A DNA stretch of 64,000 bases from a bacterium (GTDB lineage: Bacteria > Joyebacterota > Joyebacteria > Joyebacterales > Joyebacteraceae): the NCBI GenBank assembly GCA_029990205.1, contig JAPEKQ010000005.1, positions 62,001-126,000 on the forward strand. Direction: 5' to 3'. Made by a program: the position numbers and the translations under genes. Under the pieces are notes generated by a model. It saw only the letters and a list, made by a program, of their open reading frames with translations. It searched no databases and was not told the DNA's origin. Position 1 is the first letter of the stretch, and each line of letters begins with the position of its first letter. Below are positions 42,800 through 57,174 of the stretch, one piece after another.

Positions 42800-44890
42800 C
42801 TACGGCGCGCCGTTCTGCATGAGAGAGCGGATGGTCTGGAGATTCGCCAGGAGATTCCTGTCGCCGGGCGCGAGAGCCAGCGCGGCCTCGAGCTCCATGA
42901 TCGCCTCCCGGTACTGACCGGACCGCGCGAGCGCGATGCCGAGACTGTTTCTGGCATTCGCGGAGCGCGGGTCGATGATCACGGCCCGCTGGTACGCGCT
43001 GATCGCCTCGGACAACCTCCCCGAGTCCTCGAGAAGGACCCCATAATCGTGCCACGCCTCCTGGAACCGCGGACGCGCCCTGATGGCCGACTGGTATGCG
43101 ATCTCGGCCTCGTCGCCGCGGCCGAGCCGCGTGAGCACGGACGCGAGGTTGTACTGCGCCTCCGGCAGCCACGCATCGGCCGCGACGGCTCTCTCGAACC
43201 ACGGCAGCGCCGACTCGAGATCACCGCTGCCCCAGAGGAGCGCGCCGATGTTGTTCGGCGCGGTGGCCAGCAACGGGTCGAGCTCGGCCGCTCTCATGTA
43301 CGAAGCGAACGCCGCCTCGGGGTCGCCCACGCCCTCGAGTGAGAGCCCCCGGTTGTTCCATGCCTTCGCGTACGCCGGGGCCAGCTCGATGGCGCGGTCG
43401 TACGACGCGACGGCCTGCGCGTACCTGCCGGCCGACGCGTGCGCGAGTCCGATCGTGTTGTGCGTCTGAGGTCGGTCCCCGAGATGCGTGGAGTAGAAGT
43501 CGTAGTTGACGAACGCGGCGACGGCGACGACACACGCGAGTCCGGCGGCCACCCGGAACCAGCGCCGCCCCTTCATCTCGTCCCACAGCCAGACCAGTCC
43601 GGCGGCGGCGAAGACAAGCAGCGCCGGGAGCACGGGCATGCGGAACCGCGCGTTCACGAAGAACATGATGACGGTGGCGGAGTACGCCGCCACGAAGAAC
43701 AGCAGAAGTGACGCGTACCGCTTCCGACGCCGGAGCGCCAGAATGCCGATCGCGGCGAACGGGACGACCACGCCGAAGTGGAGCCAGGAGAGCCCCTTGA
43801 AGACGCCGGACATTCTCCCGAAGTAGTAGATATCCTTGTTGTTGGCGAGCTCGTAGCTGTCCCAGAACAGCACGAACTTCCTCACGTGCAGCCGGACGGC
43901 ATCTCCCGTTCGGGTCCGCAGGAACTCGCGCCCCTTCCCGTACCAGAAGCCCGAGACCTCGCTGGGCCTGAGCCTTCTCCCCTCCTCGCGCTCCGCGATC
44001 CGCTCGCAGTCGTCGTACTCCCACGCCTCCCCGAGTCCGGGGACGACCGCGGAGACACCGTCCGACTGCGCATTGTTGCCGATGAAGTAGTTGATGCCGC
44101 CCTGCGAAGCGATGAGGACGAAGTCCTTCTCGAGGGCGAGGTTGCGAAGCGTCACGGGGGCGACCACGAGAACGATCCCGACGGCGAGAACTCCGAACCG
44201 GTGCGCGGCGGTCAGAAACGGGGTCGATCTGGTAAGCAGCGTGAACCGTCCGGACTTGGGGACGCTTCCGGCTCCGGCCCGCGCCGAGAGCCACATCCAT
44301 ATGAAGAGCACCGGGGCGAAGACGAGAACGTTCGGTCTCGCGATCGCCGACAATCCCAGCACGACGCCGGCCCCGAGCCACCGCATCCAGCTCGGATGCT
44401 CATCCGCGCGCAGGACGAGCAGAAGGAGGGCCGCGTCCAGCAGAACGATGAGCGACGTAATGAGAAGCTCGTTGTCGAAGTAGATGAAGAACGGGTAGAC
44501 GGCCGCGAGCACTCCGGCGACGAGTCCGCACCGGCGTCCGCAGACGCGCCGAGCGAGGAACAGCGTTACGACCGGGACCAGCGCGCCGTAGCACGCCTGC
44601 ACGACACGCGCCGCGGTCAGACTCCCGCGGAACACGGAGAGCATCACGCCGAGCAGATACGGATAGAGCGGCGCGCGAAAGAACACGCGGCTCCCGAGCC
44701 AGTCGCCCGACGCAAGCCGGCGCGCCCACTCCACGTGGTAGAGCTCGTCGAGCATCGGCGTCTGCGCGAGAGGACTTCCCTGGAGATGACGGACGTAGAT
44801 GAGACGCAGGATCAGCGCGGCGACGAAGAGCAGCAGCGCCGTGACGCGAACGCGCCTCGCTTCATCTACGCAGTCGTGTTCGTGTGGCAT
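42800..44890 (-). CDS. GT39/PMT-like membrane glycosyltransferase with C-terminal TPRs
   Basis: A 696-residue protein. The first 480 residues contain about ten hydrophobic helices, with an early acidic loop (MLDELYHVEWARRLASGDW) typical of GT-C glycosyltransferases of the ArnT/PMT/RgtA kind that use lipid-linked sugars. From about residue 490 to the end there are six TPRs (HNTIGLAHASAGRYAQAVASYDRAI and similar). It probably transfers a sugar to protein or lipid outside the membrane, with the TPRs binding the acceptor or partners. GGAGGACCTC precedes ATG 44890. It stands alone, convergent with the HEAT gene. The architecture is similar to the DUF2723-TPR protein at 58031. Confidence 0.85.
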   Translation of the reverse strand: MPHEHDCVDEARRVRVTALLLFVAALILRLIYVRHLQGSPLAQTPMLDELYHVEWARRLASGDWLGSRVFFRAPLYPYLLGVMLSVFRGSLTAARVVQACYGALVPVVTLFLARRVCGRRCGLVAGVLAAVYPFFIYFDNELLITSLIVLLDAALLLLVLRADEHPSWMRWLGAGVVLGLSAIARPNVLVFAPVLFIWMWLSARAGAGSVPKSGRFTLLTRSTPFLTAAHRFGVLAVGIVLVVAPVTLRNLALEKDFVLIASQGGINYFIGNNAQSDGVSAVVPGLGEAWEYDDCERIAEREEGRRLRPSEVSGFWYGKGREFLRTRTGDAVRLHVRKFVLFWDSYELANNKDIYYFGRMSGVFKGLSWLHFGVVVPFAAIGILALRRRKRYASLLLFFVAAYSATVIMFFVNARFRMPVLPALLVFAAAGLVWLWDEMKGRRWFRVAAGLACVVAVAAFVNYDFYSTHLGDRPQTHNTIGLAHASAGRYAQAVASYDRAIELAPAYAKAWNNRGLSLEGVGDPEAAFASYMRAAELDPLLATAPNNIGALLWGSGDLESALPWFERAVAADAWLPEAQYNLASVLTRLGRGDEAEIAYQSAIRARPRFQEAWHDYGVLLEDSGRLSEAISAYQRAVIIDPRSANARNSLGIALARSGQYREAIMELEAALALAPGDRNLLANLQTIRSLMQNGAP

Positions 44891-44958
44891 GAGGTCCTCC
44901 GGTCGACCTTCCGACTCCGCGGCTCGATGCCGGACCCGGGCCGCGTGGCTGTCCGAGC

Positions 44959-44988
44959 ATTCTAGGCGACGAGGGCGCTCGAGTCCAT
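44959..44988 (-). promoter_or_regulatory. Possible promoter for the GT39-TPR gene
   Basis: On the minus strand, ATGGAC (44988-44983), 18 bases, TAGAAT (44964-44959), about 70 bases before the ATG. The -35 is poor. Confidence 0.35.
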
Positions 44989-45143
44989 CACGGGCTGAGG
45001 AGCCGCAGAAAACGAGCCATGTATTGCATCATTATAATACATGCATCTGCCTCATATCGCTGCCATCTACCGGGAACGCCCTATCTAGGGCCCCCTGTCC
45101 GCGACGAGCGCACTCAGGCTGTGCGGCTTAGTCCGAAAAGCCA
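44989..45143. other. Intergenic region with AT-rich inverted repeat
   Basis: Between the divergent GT39-like gene and the FlgD-tailed gene lies an unusually AT-rich patch. It includes the inverted repeat CATGTATT ... AATACATG (45018-45025 with 45036-45043), with a ten-base centre holding TATAAT-like sequence. It could be an operator or a divergent control site. No gene is seen here. Confidence 0.5.
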
Positions 45144-45172
45144 TTGACTATGGAAGGATGGTGTAGTATGCT
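45144..45172 (+). promoter_or_regulatory. Promoter reading into the FlgD-tailed secreted protein gene
   Basis: TTGACT (45144-45149), 17 bases, TATGCT (45167-45172). Transcription would start near 45180, about 40 bases before the reading frame of the next gene opens. Confidence 0.6.
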
Positions 45173-45323
45173 CTGAGGATTGGTCGTGGAAGATTCACAC
45201 GGACAAACAAAGAAGAAATAACAGCAGACAGACCTCGGTACCGACCTGCACAGCCCGAGCATCGCGGTTGGCGACGACGGACCCCTGATCATCCTGTTCG
45301 ACGAGGAGGCCCGGATCTGGGCA

Positions 45324-47717
45324 GTGTCCTCCGACGGATCGATCGAATGGCAGTCCGACGCGTCGCTCGACCCGCTCGATTTCGGGCTCGAACTCGCTGC
45401 GACGAGCGGCGATCTTGACGGGGACGGCGACGACGAGATCGTCTCCATGAGAAGAATGGGGCTGATGGCCTTCGACCACGAGGGCGGCAGTCTCTGGAAT
45501 ATCAACACGGACGACATCATCGGCTGCCCGATCCTCGTCGATGCCGATGCGGACGCCGACCTCGACATCGTCGTGGCGACGAAAGCGTTCTGGGGAAGCG
45601 GCGCTGGTGTTCGCGCATACGATGAGAGCGGCGGCACGATCTGGACGTACGACCTGTCCGGAGGCGCCCCGGCGGCGACTCAGCTCGCTGGAGGCGACGT
45701 CGATTTCGACGGGCGTGCCGATATCGTATTCGCCGACGAGAGCGGGATGCTCTCAGCCATCAGCACGGCCACGATCCCACCGACTCAGATCTGGCCGCAG
45801 GTCGCGGTCGGTTCGGTCGCCGGCTCTCCGCTTGTGCTGGGTGACGTCGATGGCGACGGCGCCCTTGAGGCTGTTGTCGGCGGGACCGCGATTCACTGCG
45901 TCAACGCAGACACGGGAACCGAGGAGTGGAGCTTCGCGCTCGACAGTCCGGTCGTATCTCTGGCGCTGGCCGACCTCGACGCGGACGCCCGACCCGACGT
46001 GCTCGCGGGTACCGAGTCCGGCATGCTCTACCTGGCTCACGGCGAGTCGATCGAGTGGGGTGTCATGCTGACCGGGACACCCGGGAACTCGGCGGTCGCG
46101 GCCGACCTCCACGCCGAGCCCGGGCTCGACATCGCGATCTCGACGAGCGCCGGCTATCTCCACGTGCTCGGCGCGGACGGCGATGAGCTCCTGAGTCCGA
46201 TCCCGATTCCTGGAGGTTGTGGAACACCGGCGCTGGTCGACCTCACCGGCGACGGCCTGATGGAGTTCGTCGTCAATTCCTCGGACGGCGAGGTCCATGC
46301 ATTCGAGTTTGCCGCTCTCCGGGAAGGAGCGCTCGCCGAGCGGTCGGGTGACCGCGAATGGGCGGGACTCGGGCACGGTCCGACGCACGCCGGTCTGTAC
46401 GCCCAGCCGCTCGCCGGGACCATAACCGCGGACCTTCTGGTCTCCGGTCGCGCATTCGTGACCGGCGACGTCACTGTCGGCGCGGATGCGACCGTCGTCC
46501 TCACACCGGGAACCAGTTTCCTCTTCGCCGACGACGGGACGGCCGAGTTCGACGTGTTCGGGTCGTTCATCGCCGAGGGTACGGTCTCCGAGCCCGTCAC
46601 GATCGGTACCGACGATGACGGGCGCGACGACAGCGCGTGGCAGGGCCTCAGGTTCAAGATGGGGAGTGTTGCCTCGTTCGCGCACTGCTCACTCGCCGGC
46701 GCCGATACTGCCATCGAGGCCGAGAGCGCGGCGGTCACGCTCGTGAGTTGCGATCTCGACGACAACATCTTCGGGGCCAAGCTCAGCAGCTGCGACCTCA
46801 ACGCCTACCAGACAAGCTTCTCCCGCTGCGACAGCATGGGGCTCTATCTCCGCGGCGGATCCGGAACGGTCCGCGGCTGCACATTCGACGGCAACGCCGC
46901 CGGTCTGATGATTCGCGAGTCCGCCACGCACGAGATCACGACGAGTTCGTTCACGGGCAGCACGCTCGGATCCGGCGTAGATGTTCGCAGATTCGCCACG
47001 GCGACGTTCGACTCATGCACCGTCAGCGACAACGCCGTGCACGGGATCGCCGTCAGCAACTCCACACCGGTGGTCGCCGACTGCACCATCACCGATAACG
47101 GCCAGTCGGGAGCGCACTGCCGGAAGACGGCATTCCCCCGCTTCAGCCGCTGCACGATCTCCGGCAACCGCGTCGGCGTCCACTCCGACACAGGGTCCAC
47201 GCCGAACCTCGGGGACGACATGTACCCGGAGACCGGATACAACTCGGTCATCGGCAACCAGATGGCGGCCATCGCGAACTACAACGGGACCGAGAATCCG
47301 GTCTTCGCCCGCCGCAACTGGTGGGGGGCCGCTCCTCCGACGGGACGCGTGTTCCTCGGCTACGTGCTGTGGCAGCCGTATCTCGACGGCCCCGCGGGCG
47401 AGATCATGTCGAGCGCGGGCGAAGAGGACATTCCGATCTCGTTCGGACTCGACCAGAACGCCCCGAACCCGTTCAACCCCGTCACAACGCTCAACTTCGC
47501 GGTTCCGGCATCGGGTGGCGACGTGGAGATCGCCGTCTACGACGTTTCGGGACGCCGAACGGCCCTGCTGGCCTCAGGCCACCACGACGCGGGCCGATAC
47601 ACGGTCGTCTGGGACGGATGCGATGATGGCGGTCGCAGGGTTGCATCCGGCATCTACTTCGCTAGAATGGTGGCGCCCGACTACGTCACCACGAGGAAGA
47701 TGATCCTGCTCAAGTAG
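45324..47717 (+). CDS. 5'-truncated FG-GAP/parallel beta-helix protein with FlgD-like sorting tail
   Basis: The frame opens at 45222 after a TAA and the first usable start is GTG 45324, giving 797 residues. The N-terminal half has FG-GAP/VCBS-like propeller repeats (DLDGDGDDEIV, DVDFDGRADIVF, DVDGDGALEAVV). The middle is a right-handed parallel beta-helix (about 440-680). The C-terminus is a FlgD-type Ig-like domain (NAPNPFNPVTTL ... GIYFARMV), the tail seen on secreted cell-surface proteins in this kind of bacterium. No signal peptide exists, and the propeller signal is already visible upstream of the GTG (LHSPSIAVGDDGPLIIL), so the original N-terminus has been lost. It is probably inactive for export, though a good promoter stands before it. 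Confidence 0.8.
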   Translation: MSSDGSIEWQSDASLDPLDFGLELAATSGDLDGDGDDEIVSMRRMGLMAFDHEGGSLWNINTDDIIGCPILVDADADADLDIVVATKAFWGSGAGVRAYDESGGTIWTYDLSGGAPAATQLAGGDVDFDGRADIVFADESGMLSAISTATIPPTQIWPQVAVGSVAGSPLVLGDVDGDGALEAVVGGTAIHCVNADTGTEEWSFALDSPVVSLALADLDADARPDVLAGTESGMLYLAHGESIEWGVMLTGTPGNSAVAADLHAEPGLDIAISTSAGYLHVLGADGDELLSPIPIPGGCGTPALVDLTGDGLMEFVVNSSDGEVHAFEFAALREGALAERSGDREWAGLGHGPTHAGLYAQPLAGTITADLLVSGRAFVTGDVTVGADATVVLTPGTSFLFADDGTAEFDVFGSFIAEGTVSEPVTIGTDDDGRDDSAWQGLRFKMGSVASFAHCSLAGADTAIEAESAAVTLVSCDLDDNIFGAKLSSCDLNAYQTSFSRCDSMGLYLRGGSGTVRGCTFDGNAAGLMIRESATHEITTSSFTGSTLGSGVDVRRFATATFDSCTVSDNAVHGIAVSNSTPVVADCTITDNGQSGAHCRKTAFPRFSRCTISGNRVGVHSDTGSTPNLGDDMYPETGYNSVIGNQMAAIANYNGTENPVFARRNWWGAAPPTGRVFLGYVLWQPYLDGPAGEIMSSAGEEDIPISFGLDQNAPNPFNPVTTLNFAVPASGGDVEIAVYDVSGRRTALLASGHHDAGRYTVVWDGCDDGGRRVASGIYFARMVAPDYVTTRKMILLK

Positions 47718-47720
47718 GGG

Positions 47721-47766
47721 GCCGTTCGCTTCGCGAACGGCTTGGCGGATCGCTGACGCGATCCGC
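47721..47766. other. Two hairpins after the FlgD-tailed gene
   Basis: A 21-base perfect hairpin (47721-47741) and then a 9-bp stem with TGAC loop (47745-47766). There are no U-runs. They may protect the 3' end or help termination before the stronger terminator downstream. Confidence 0.5.
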
Positions 47767-47790
47767 AGTCATCCCATCGACACCTCGACG

Positions 47791-47815
47791 GCCCCGGGCT
47801 CGCCCGGGGCTTTTT
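47791..47815 (+). terminator. Rho-independent terminator before pfkA
   Basis: An 8-bp GC stem (GCCCCGGG with CCCGGGGC) and a four-base loop followed by TTTTT. It lies 30 bases before the pfkA start, so pfkA needs its own promoter or read-through. Confidence 0.85.
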
Positions 47816-47844
47816 GCGGGACCAGTCGTCAAAGGAGACATGCC

Positions 47845-48822
<978 letters not shown>

Positions 48823-48876
48823 GGCACGCGGGCGCCTGCGTGTACTGAAACGCATCTGCGCCACACGGAAACGAGA

Positions 48877-48902
48877 GAGGGGTGCGCCCAGGCGCACCCC
48901 TC
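48877..48902. terminator. Bidirectional terminator between pfkA and clpB
   Basis: A perfect 12-bp stem with two-base centre, followed on the plus strand by TTCTCTTCC. It lies between two convergent genes. Confidence 0.7.
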
Positions 48903-48934
48903 TTCTCTTCCGCGCAGAACACGACCACGCGCAT

Positions 48935-51523
<2,589 letters not shown>

Positions 51524-51752
51524 CTGTGTTCGCACCTCCTGTGCTTCTTCCCTGACCGCGCGCAGGGCGCGGCCCGTTCGGCCCAATGGCCACTCTGGCG
51601 AGGCAGTCGCCGTCGCGCGCCTTCCCGGTCGCGGCTCCGGCCTCATCAGGTTTGATGCGCGATGGGCGAATTCGATGCGGGTTTTCGGCCGCCCCCGAGG
51701 TGCTGAATCACCCACAAAGTGACCGTGGCAGGGGCTTTCCGCCAGTTCCGGG

Positions 51753-51781
51753 TTGACGCTTCCCCCTGCCTTGACTATCAT
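51753..51781 (+). promoter_or_regulatory. Promoter for the tRNA gene
   Basis: TTGACG (51753-51758), 17 bases, TATCAT (51776-51781), 45 bases before the mature tRNA. An inverted repeat (GGCAGGGG 51727-51734 with CCCCTGCC 51763-51770) straddles the -35. The rest of the 303-base clpB-tRNA gap shows nothing else. Confidence 0.7.
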
Positions 51782-51826
51782 TTCTATAGAGGATTTGGGG
51801 TGGGCCCGCCCACCTGCGCGGATGAC

Positions 51827-51903
51827 GGCGGTGTAGCTCAGTCGGTTAGAGCAGCGGAATCATAATCCGCGTGTCCGGGGTTCGAATCCCTGCACCGCTA
51901 CCA
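51827..51903 (+). tRNA. tRNA with CAT anticodon (tRNA-Met elongator, or tRNA-Ile2)
   Basis: 77 bases including an encoded CCA. The cloverleaf is complete: acceptor GGCGGTG with CACCGCT (first pair G-U), D-arm AGCTCAGTCGGTTAGAGC, anticodon stem GCGGA/TCCGC with loop ATCATAA, and T-loop GGTTCGAATCC. The anticodon CAT is shared by tRNA-Met and the lysidine-modified tRNA-Ile. The body looks to me like elongator Met, and it is not the initiator (no C1-A72). It lies directly upstream of tilS, whose product modifies the Ile2 version. Confidence 0.93.
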
Positions 51904-51908
51904 GATTC

Positions 51909-51945
51909 GGCCCTCCTGTCGCTCAAACGCCGGGAGGGCCGTTTT
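51909..51945 (+). terminator. Terminator after the tRNA
   Basis: Stem GGCCCTCC with GGAGGGCC (8 bp, 16-base loop), followed by GTTTTCTT. It lies six bases after the tRNA end and 60 bases before the tilS start. Confidence 0.75.
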
Positions 51946-52004
51946 CTTCATCCGTCGCGACCCGCACGTTGCGGCCCGCAACCACGAGACCGAGGGGACG
52001 CTCC

Positions 52005-53423
52005 ATGGCCGACGTCGTCCAGCGCGTCAGGGACACCATCAAACGCTACGGGATGATCTCCGTCCGCGACGGCGTTCTCGCCGCGGTCTCCGGCGGCGCC
52101 GACTCCGTCTGTATGGCGCACATCCTCGCGGGTCTCCAGGACGAACTCGAATTCGAGCTCAGGATCGCGCACCTCGATCACTGCTTCCGCGGTGAGGCGT
52201 CGCGGCGTGACGCCGAGTTCGTGGAGTCGTTCGCCTCGCAGCTCGGCGTGCCGTGCTTCTGCGACGCGGAGGATGTCCCGCGCTACCTGCTCTCTCACCG
52301 CATGTCGAAGCAGGACGCCGCACGCATGCTCCGCTACCGATACCTCTACAAGACGATGAAGCTCGAATACTGCCAGAAGATCGCCTTCGGTCACAACGCC
52401 GACGATCAGGCGGAGACGGTTCTCATGCGCTTCATCCGCGGCGCCGGCCCCGACGGGCTCAACGGCATCCCGCCCAAGCGCGACGGCTTCATCATCCGTC
52501 CGCTCCTCGGCGTCTGGCGGGAGGAGATCGAGGACTACATCGACGCCCATCAGCTCGAGTTCCGGACCGATGAGAGCAACCAGGAGACCGAGTACACGAG
52601 GAACCGGGTTCGCCATGAGCTCATCCCGTCGCTGGAGAGCTACAACCCCGGGATCACGCGCACACTGGTCAATCTCGGCTCCATCATGACCGGTGTTTCG
52701 GGCCATCTCGACCGCCTCGTGGACGAGGCGCTCCCGGCGGTCGTCACACGGATGAACATCGGTCAGATGGCCCTTGATTCGGGCATTCTTCGTGGCTACG
52801 ATGAAGCTCTAAGGAGGAGCATCCTCCGACGGGTCGTGGGTGACCTGCGACCTGATCTCGGCCCCCTCGCGTTCCAGCACGTCGAGAGTCTCCTCGGCCT
52901 GCTCGACCGCGACGAGGTCGGCTCCGCGGTCGACCTTCCGGGCGGAGCACAGGCCCGTCTCGACCACGGCTGTCTCGTCATCACCCAGGGCGACGGCCCG
53001 CCCGTCATCACCCGGCGGGAGCTGCCGGTACCGGGCAGCATCCGCTTCAGCGCCGCCGGTCTCACGCTCTCCTGCGAGGTCGCATCCGCAGACGAGCTTC
53101 GAGGATCACCCGACGCCGCGCCACCGGGCGTCGCTTACTTCGATCTCGACGCGCTCCATCCTCCCCTCGCCGTCCGACCACGGCGGCAGGGCGATCGGTT
53201 CAGCCCGTTCGGCATGGAGGGCACGAAGACTCTGAAGGAGCTCTTCATCGACGAGAAGATCTCCTACAGCTTCCGCGACGAGGTACCAGTGCTTTGCGAC
53301 GCGGAAGAGATCCTGTGGGTAGTGGGGCTCAGGCGCGCGGCCGCTGCGCCTGTCACACCGGAAACAAGGCGGGTACTCATCGTGAGGGCCCAGACAACGG
53401 AGGACGACTCTGCAGATCGGTAA
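52005..53423 (+). CDS. tilS: tRNA(Ile)-lysidine synthase
   Basis: A 472-residue enzyme that converts C34 of tRNA-Ile(CAU) to lysidine with ATP and lysine, so that it reads AUA. The PP-loop motif is AAVSGGADSVCM near residue 25. HLDHCFRGEASRRDAEFV and FGHNADDQAETVLMRFIRGAGPDGL are family hallmarks. The C-terminal substrate-binding domains are complete (PRRQGDRFSPFGMEGTKTLKELF). ATG 52005 with GAGGGGA upstream is preferred over one twelve codons earlier. Its last 14 bases overlap the hpt start, and hpt, ftsH, folP and dacA follow in one run, an order seen in many bacteria. It uses the only TAA stop among the intact genes of the window. Confidence 0.94.
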   Translation: MADVVQRVRDTIKRYGMISVRDGVLAAVSGGADSVCMAHILAGLQDELEFELRIAHLDHCFRGEASRRDAEFVESFASQLGVPCFCDAEDVPRYLLSHRMSKQDAARMLRYRYLYKTMKLEYCQKIAFGHNADDQAETVLMRFIRGAGPDGLNGIPPKRDGFIIRPLLGVWREEIEDYIDAHQLEFRTDESNQETEYTRNRVRHELIPSLESYNPGITRTLVNLGSIMTGVSGHLDRLVDEALPAVVTRMNIGQMALDSGILRGYDEALRRSILRRVVGDLRPDLGPLAFQHVESLLGLLDRDEVGSAVDLPGGAQARLDHGCLVITQGDGPPVITRRELPVPGSIRFSAAGLTLSCEVASADELRGSPDAAPPGVAYFDLDALHPPLAVRPRRQGDRFSPFGMEGTKTLKELFIDEKISYSFRDEVPVLCDAEEILWVVGLRRAAAAPVTPETRRVLIVRAQTTEDDSADR

Positions 53424-53940
53424 AGTCCTGCTCACAGAGGAGCAGATCCAGGAGAGAGTCCGGGAGCTCGGCGCGAGCATCACAACGGACTACGGGGACG
53501 ACCCGCCCATTCTCGTCAACATCCTCAAGGGTGGATTCATCTTCCTCGCGGACCTCGTCCGCACCATCGACGCCCCGATCGAGATCGACTTCATGGAGGT
53601 CTCGAGCTACGGCGACGGAACCGAGTCCACGGGCATCGTGCGGATCCTCGAGGATCTCTCGATCAGCATCGAGGACCGGCACATCCTCATCATCGAGGAC
53701 ATCATCGACACGGGGCTCACGCTCCAGTACATCATTGAGAATCTCAAGACGCGTCATCCCAAGAGCGTCAAGATCTGCACCCTGCTCGACCGGCAGGGGC
53801 GACGTGAGGTCGAGATCCCGCTCGACTACGTCGGGTTCGTGGTACCCGACGTGTTCGTGATCGGATACGGACTCGACCTGGCGCAGCGCTACAGGAACCT
53901 CCCCTACATCGGTGTCATCGAGGGCGAGGAGATCCCCTAG
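53410..53940 (+). CDS. hpt: Hypoxanthine-guanine phosphoribosyltransferase, CTG start
   Basis: A 176-residue purine-salvage enzyme that makes IMP/GMP from base and PRPP. Homology runs from the first codons (IGKVLLTEEQIQERVRELG) through VNILKGGFIFLADLVR to the PRPP loop IIEDIIDTGLTLQYI. The frame has no ATG, GTG or TTG between the upstream stop (53383-53385) and ATG 53593, and starting there would delete a third of the enzyme. CTG at 53410 has GGAGG (53399-53403) six bases before it, so it is the best start. It overlaps the end of tilS by 14 bases, consistent with translational coupling. Active-site residues are intact. Confidence 0.9.
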   Translation: MQIGKVLLTEEQIQERVRELGASITTDYGDDPPILVNILKGGFIFLADLVRTIDAPIEIDFMEVSSYGDGTESTGIVRILEDLSISIEDRHILIIEDIIDTGLTLQYIIENLKTRHPKSVKICTLLDRQGRREVEIPLDYVGFVVPDVFVIGYGLDLAQRYRNLPYIGVIEGEEIP

Positions 53941-53994
53941 CCGCGGTCGAGCGAGCCAACTGAACTTCCGGCCCGGCCGGAGACTGGAACACGC

Positions 53995-55952
<1,958 letters not shown>

Positions 55953-55953
<1 letters not shown>

Positions 55954-57170
55954 TGCCACAGTCTCTCTCTCCCCGCGTCGTGGTCGTCGACTCACGCGAG
56001 GCTGCCGCCCGCGAGATGCGGTCCATCGGCGTCTGCGAGGGAGGCGTCGACGCCATGCAGGACAAGGCGCGGACGATCATCCTCAAGATCACCGGCGCGT
56101 CCGTCCCCGTGGCGCACATCCTCAAACAGCAGATGCTCTCGCTCGGCGGAGACGCCGCCGTTCATGCGCACGTGCTCACGCACGCCGTCGACAGCTCCGA
56201 CGTTCTCTTGATGGGGACGCCGCTCCAGCTCCGGCGGCTCGTGGAGCGGCTCTCCTTCCAGCCGTTCGATGTGCCCGCGCTCGGTGAGCGCATCGCGAAG
56301 ATCGTCAGCGACATGACGGGCCCGACTCACCCGACGCTTCGCGGGAAGTCGTTCTCTCTCGATCTCTCGGAGCGGGTTCGCATCATGGGTGTGGTCAATG
56401 TCACGCCCGACTCGTTCTCGGACGGCGGCCTCTATCTGCAGCCGACCGAGGCTCTCCGGCACGCGCTCGCCCTCGTCGAGGACGGCGCCGATATCATCGA
56501 CATCGGCGGACAGTCCTCGAGACCGGGCTCGGACCCGGTGACCGAGGAGGAAGAGCTCAAGCGGGTGCTTCCGGTGGTCGAGATGCTCGCCGAGGAGTGG
56601 CCGGGACCGATATCGATCGACACGAGCTCCGCCAGGGTCGCGCGCGAGACGCTCGCCGTTGGCGCGGGGATCGTCAATGACATCACGGCGTTCTCGGGCG
56701 ATCCCGAGCTCGCCGGCGTCACGGCCGAGCACGGCGCCGCCTGCATCCTCATGCACATGCAGGGGACGCCCGCGACGATGCAGGAGGACCCGTCCTACGA
56801 CGACGTCATGGGCGAGATCTGCGGGATCCTCGCGCAAGCGGTCGAGAGAGCCAGCGGGGCCGGCATCGGAGACGACCAGATTGCCGTTGACCCGGGGATT
56901 GGATTCGGAAAGACTACGAAACACAACCTGGCCATCCTCAAGCACCTCCCCGAACTGGCGGTGCTGGGGAAGCCGGTCGTGATCGGCACGTCGCGCAAGG
57001 GGTTCATCGGCAACGTTCTCGATCTTCCGGTCGAGGAACGCCTCGAGGGCACCATTGCGACTGCGGCGTACGCCGTGGCGCAGGGCGCCCGGATCGTGCG
57101 CGTCCACGACGTGAAACCGGTGGCGCGCGCCGTGCGCATGGTCGAGGCCTGCATCACTCAGGGAGCATGA
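55953..57170 (+). CDS. folP: Dihydropteroate synthase with N-terminal extension
   Basis: A 405-residue enzyme that condenses p-aminobenzoate with the pterin pyrophosphate in folate synthesis. The DHPS barrel begins near residue 140 with IMGVVNVTPDSFSDGG, then DIIDIGGQSSRPGSD, IVNDITAFSGD, DPGIGFGKTTKHNL and VIGTSRKGFIG. About 130 residues stand before it (VVVVDSREAAAREMRSIG, ILKITGASVPVAHILKQQMLSLG). Such an extension is known in some thermophilic and anaerobic lineages, its function unclear. ATG 55953 has GGAGG five bases upstream and shares one base with the ftsH stop. It is co-transcribed with dacA. Confidence 0.93.
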
Positions 57171-57174
57171 CGGG

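Noticed and set aside
51524-51781. 86-residue N-terminal extension of ClpB
   Set aside because: ClpB proteins begin at MRLDRFT-like sequence; the extension overlaps the tRNA promoter and shows no conserved content.
51524-51826. CIRCE or sigma-32 heat-shock site upstream of clpB
   Set aside because: No TTAGCACTC-N9-GAGTGCTAA pair and no convincing CTTGAA/CCCCAT pair could be found by eye.
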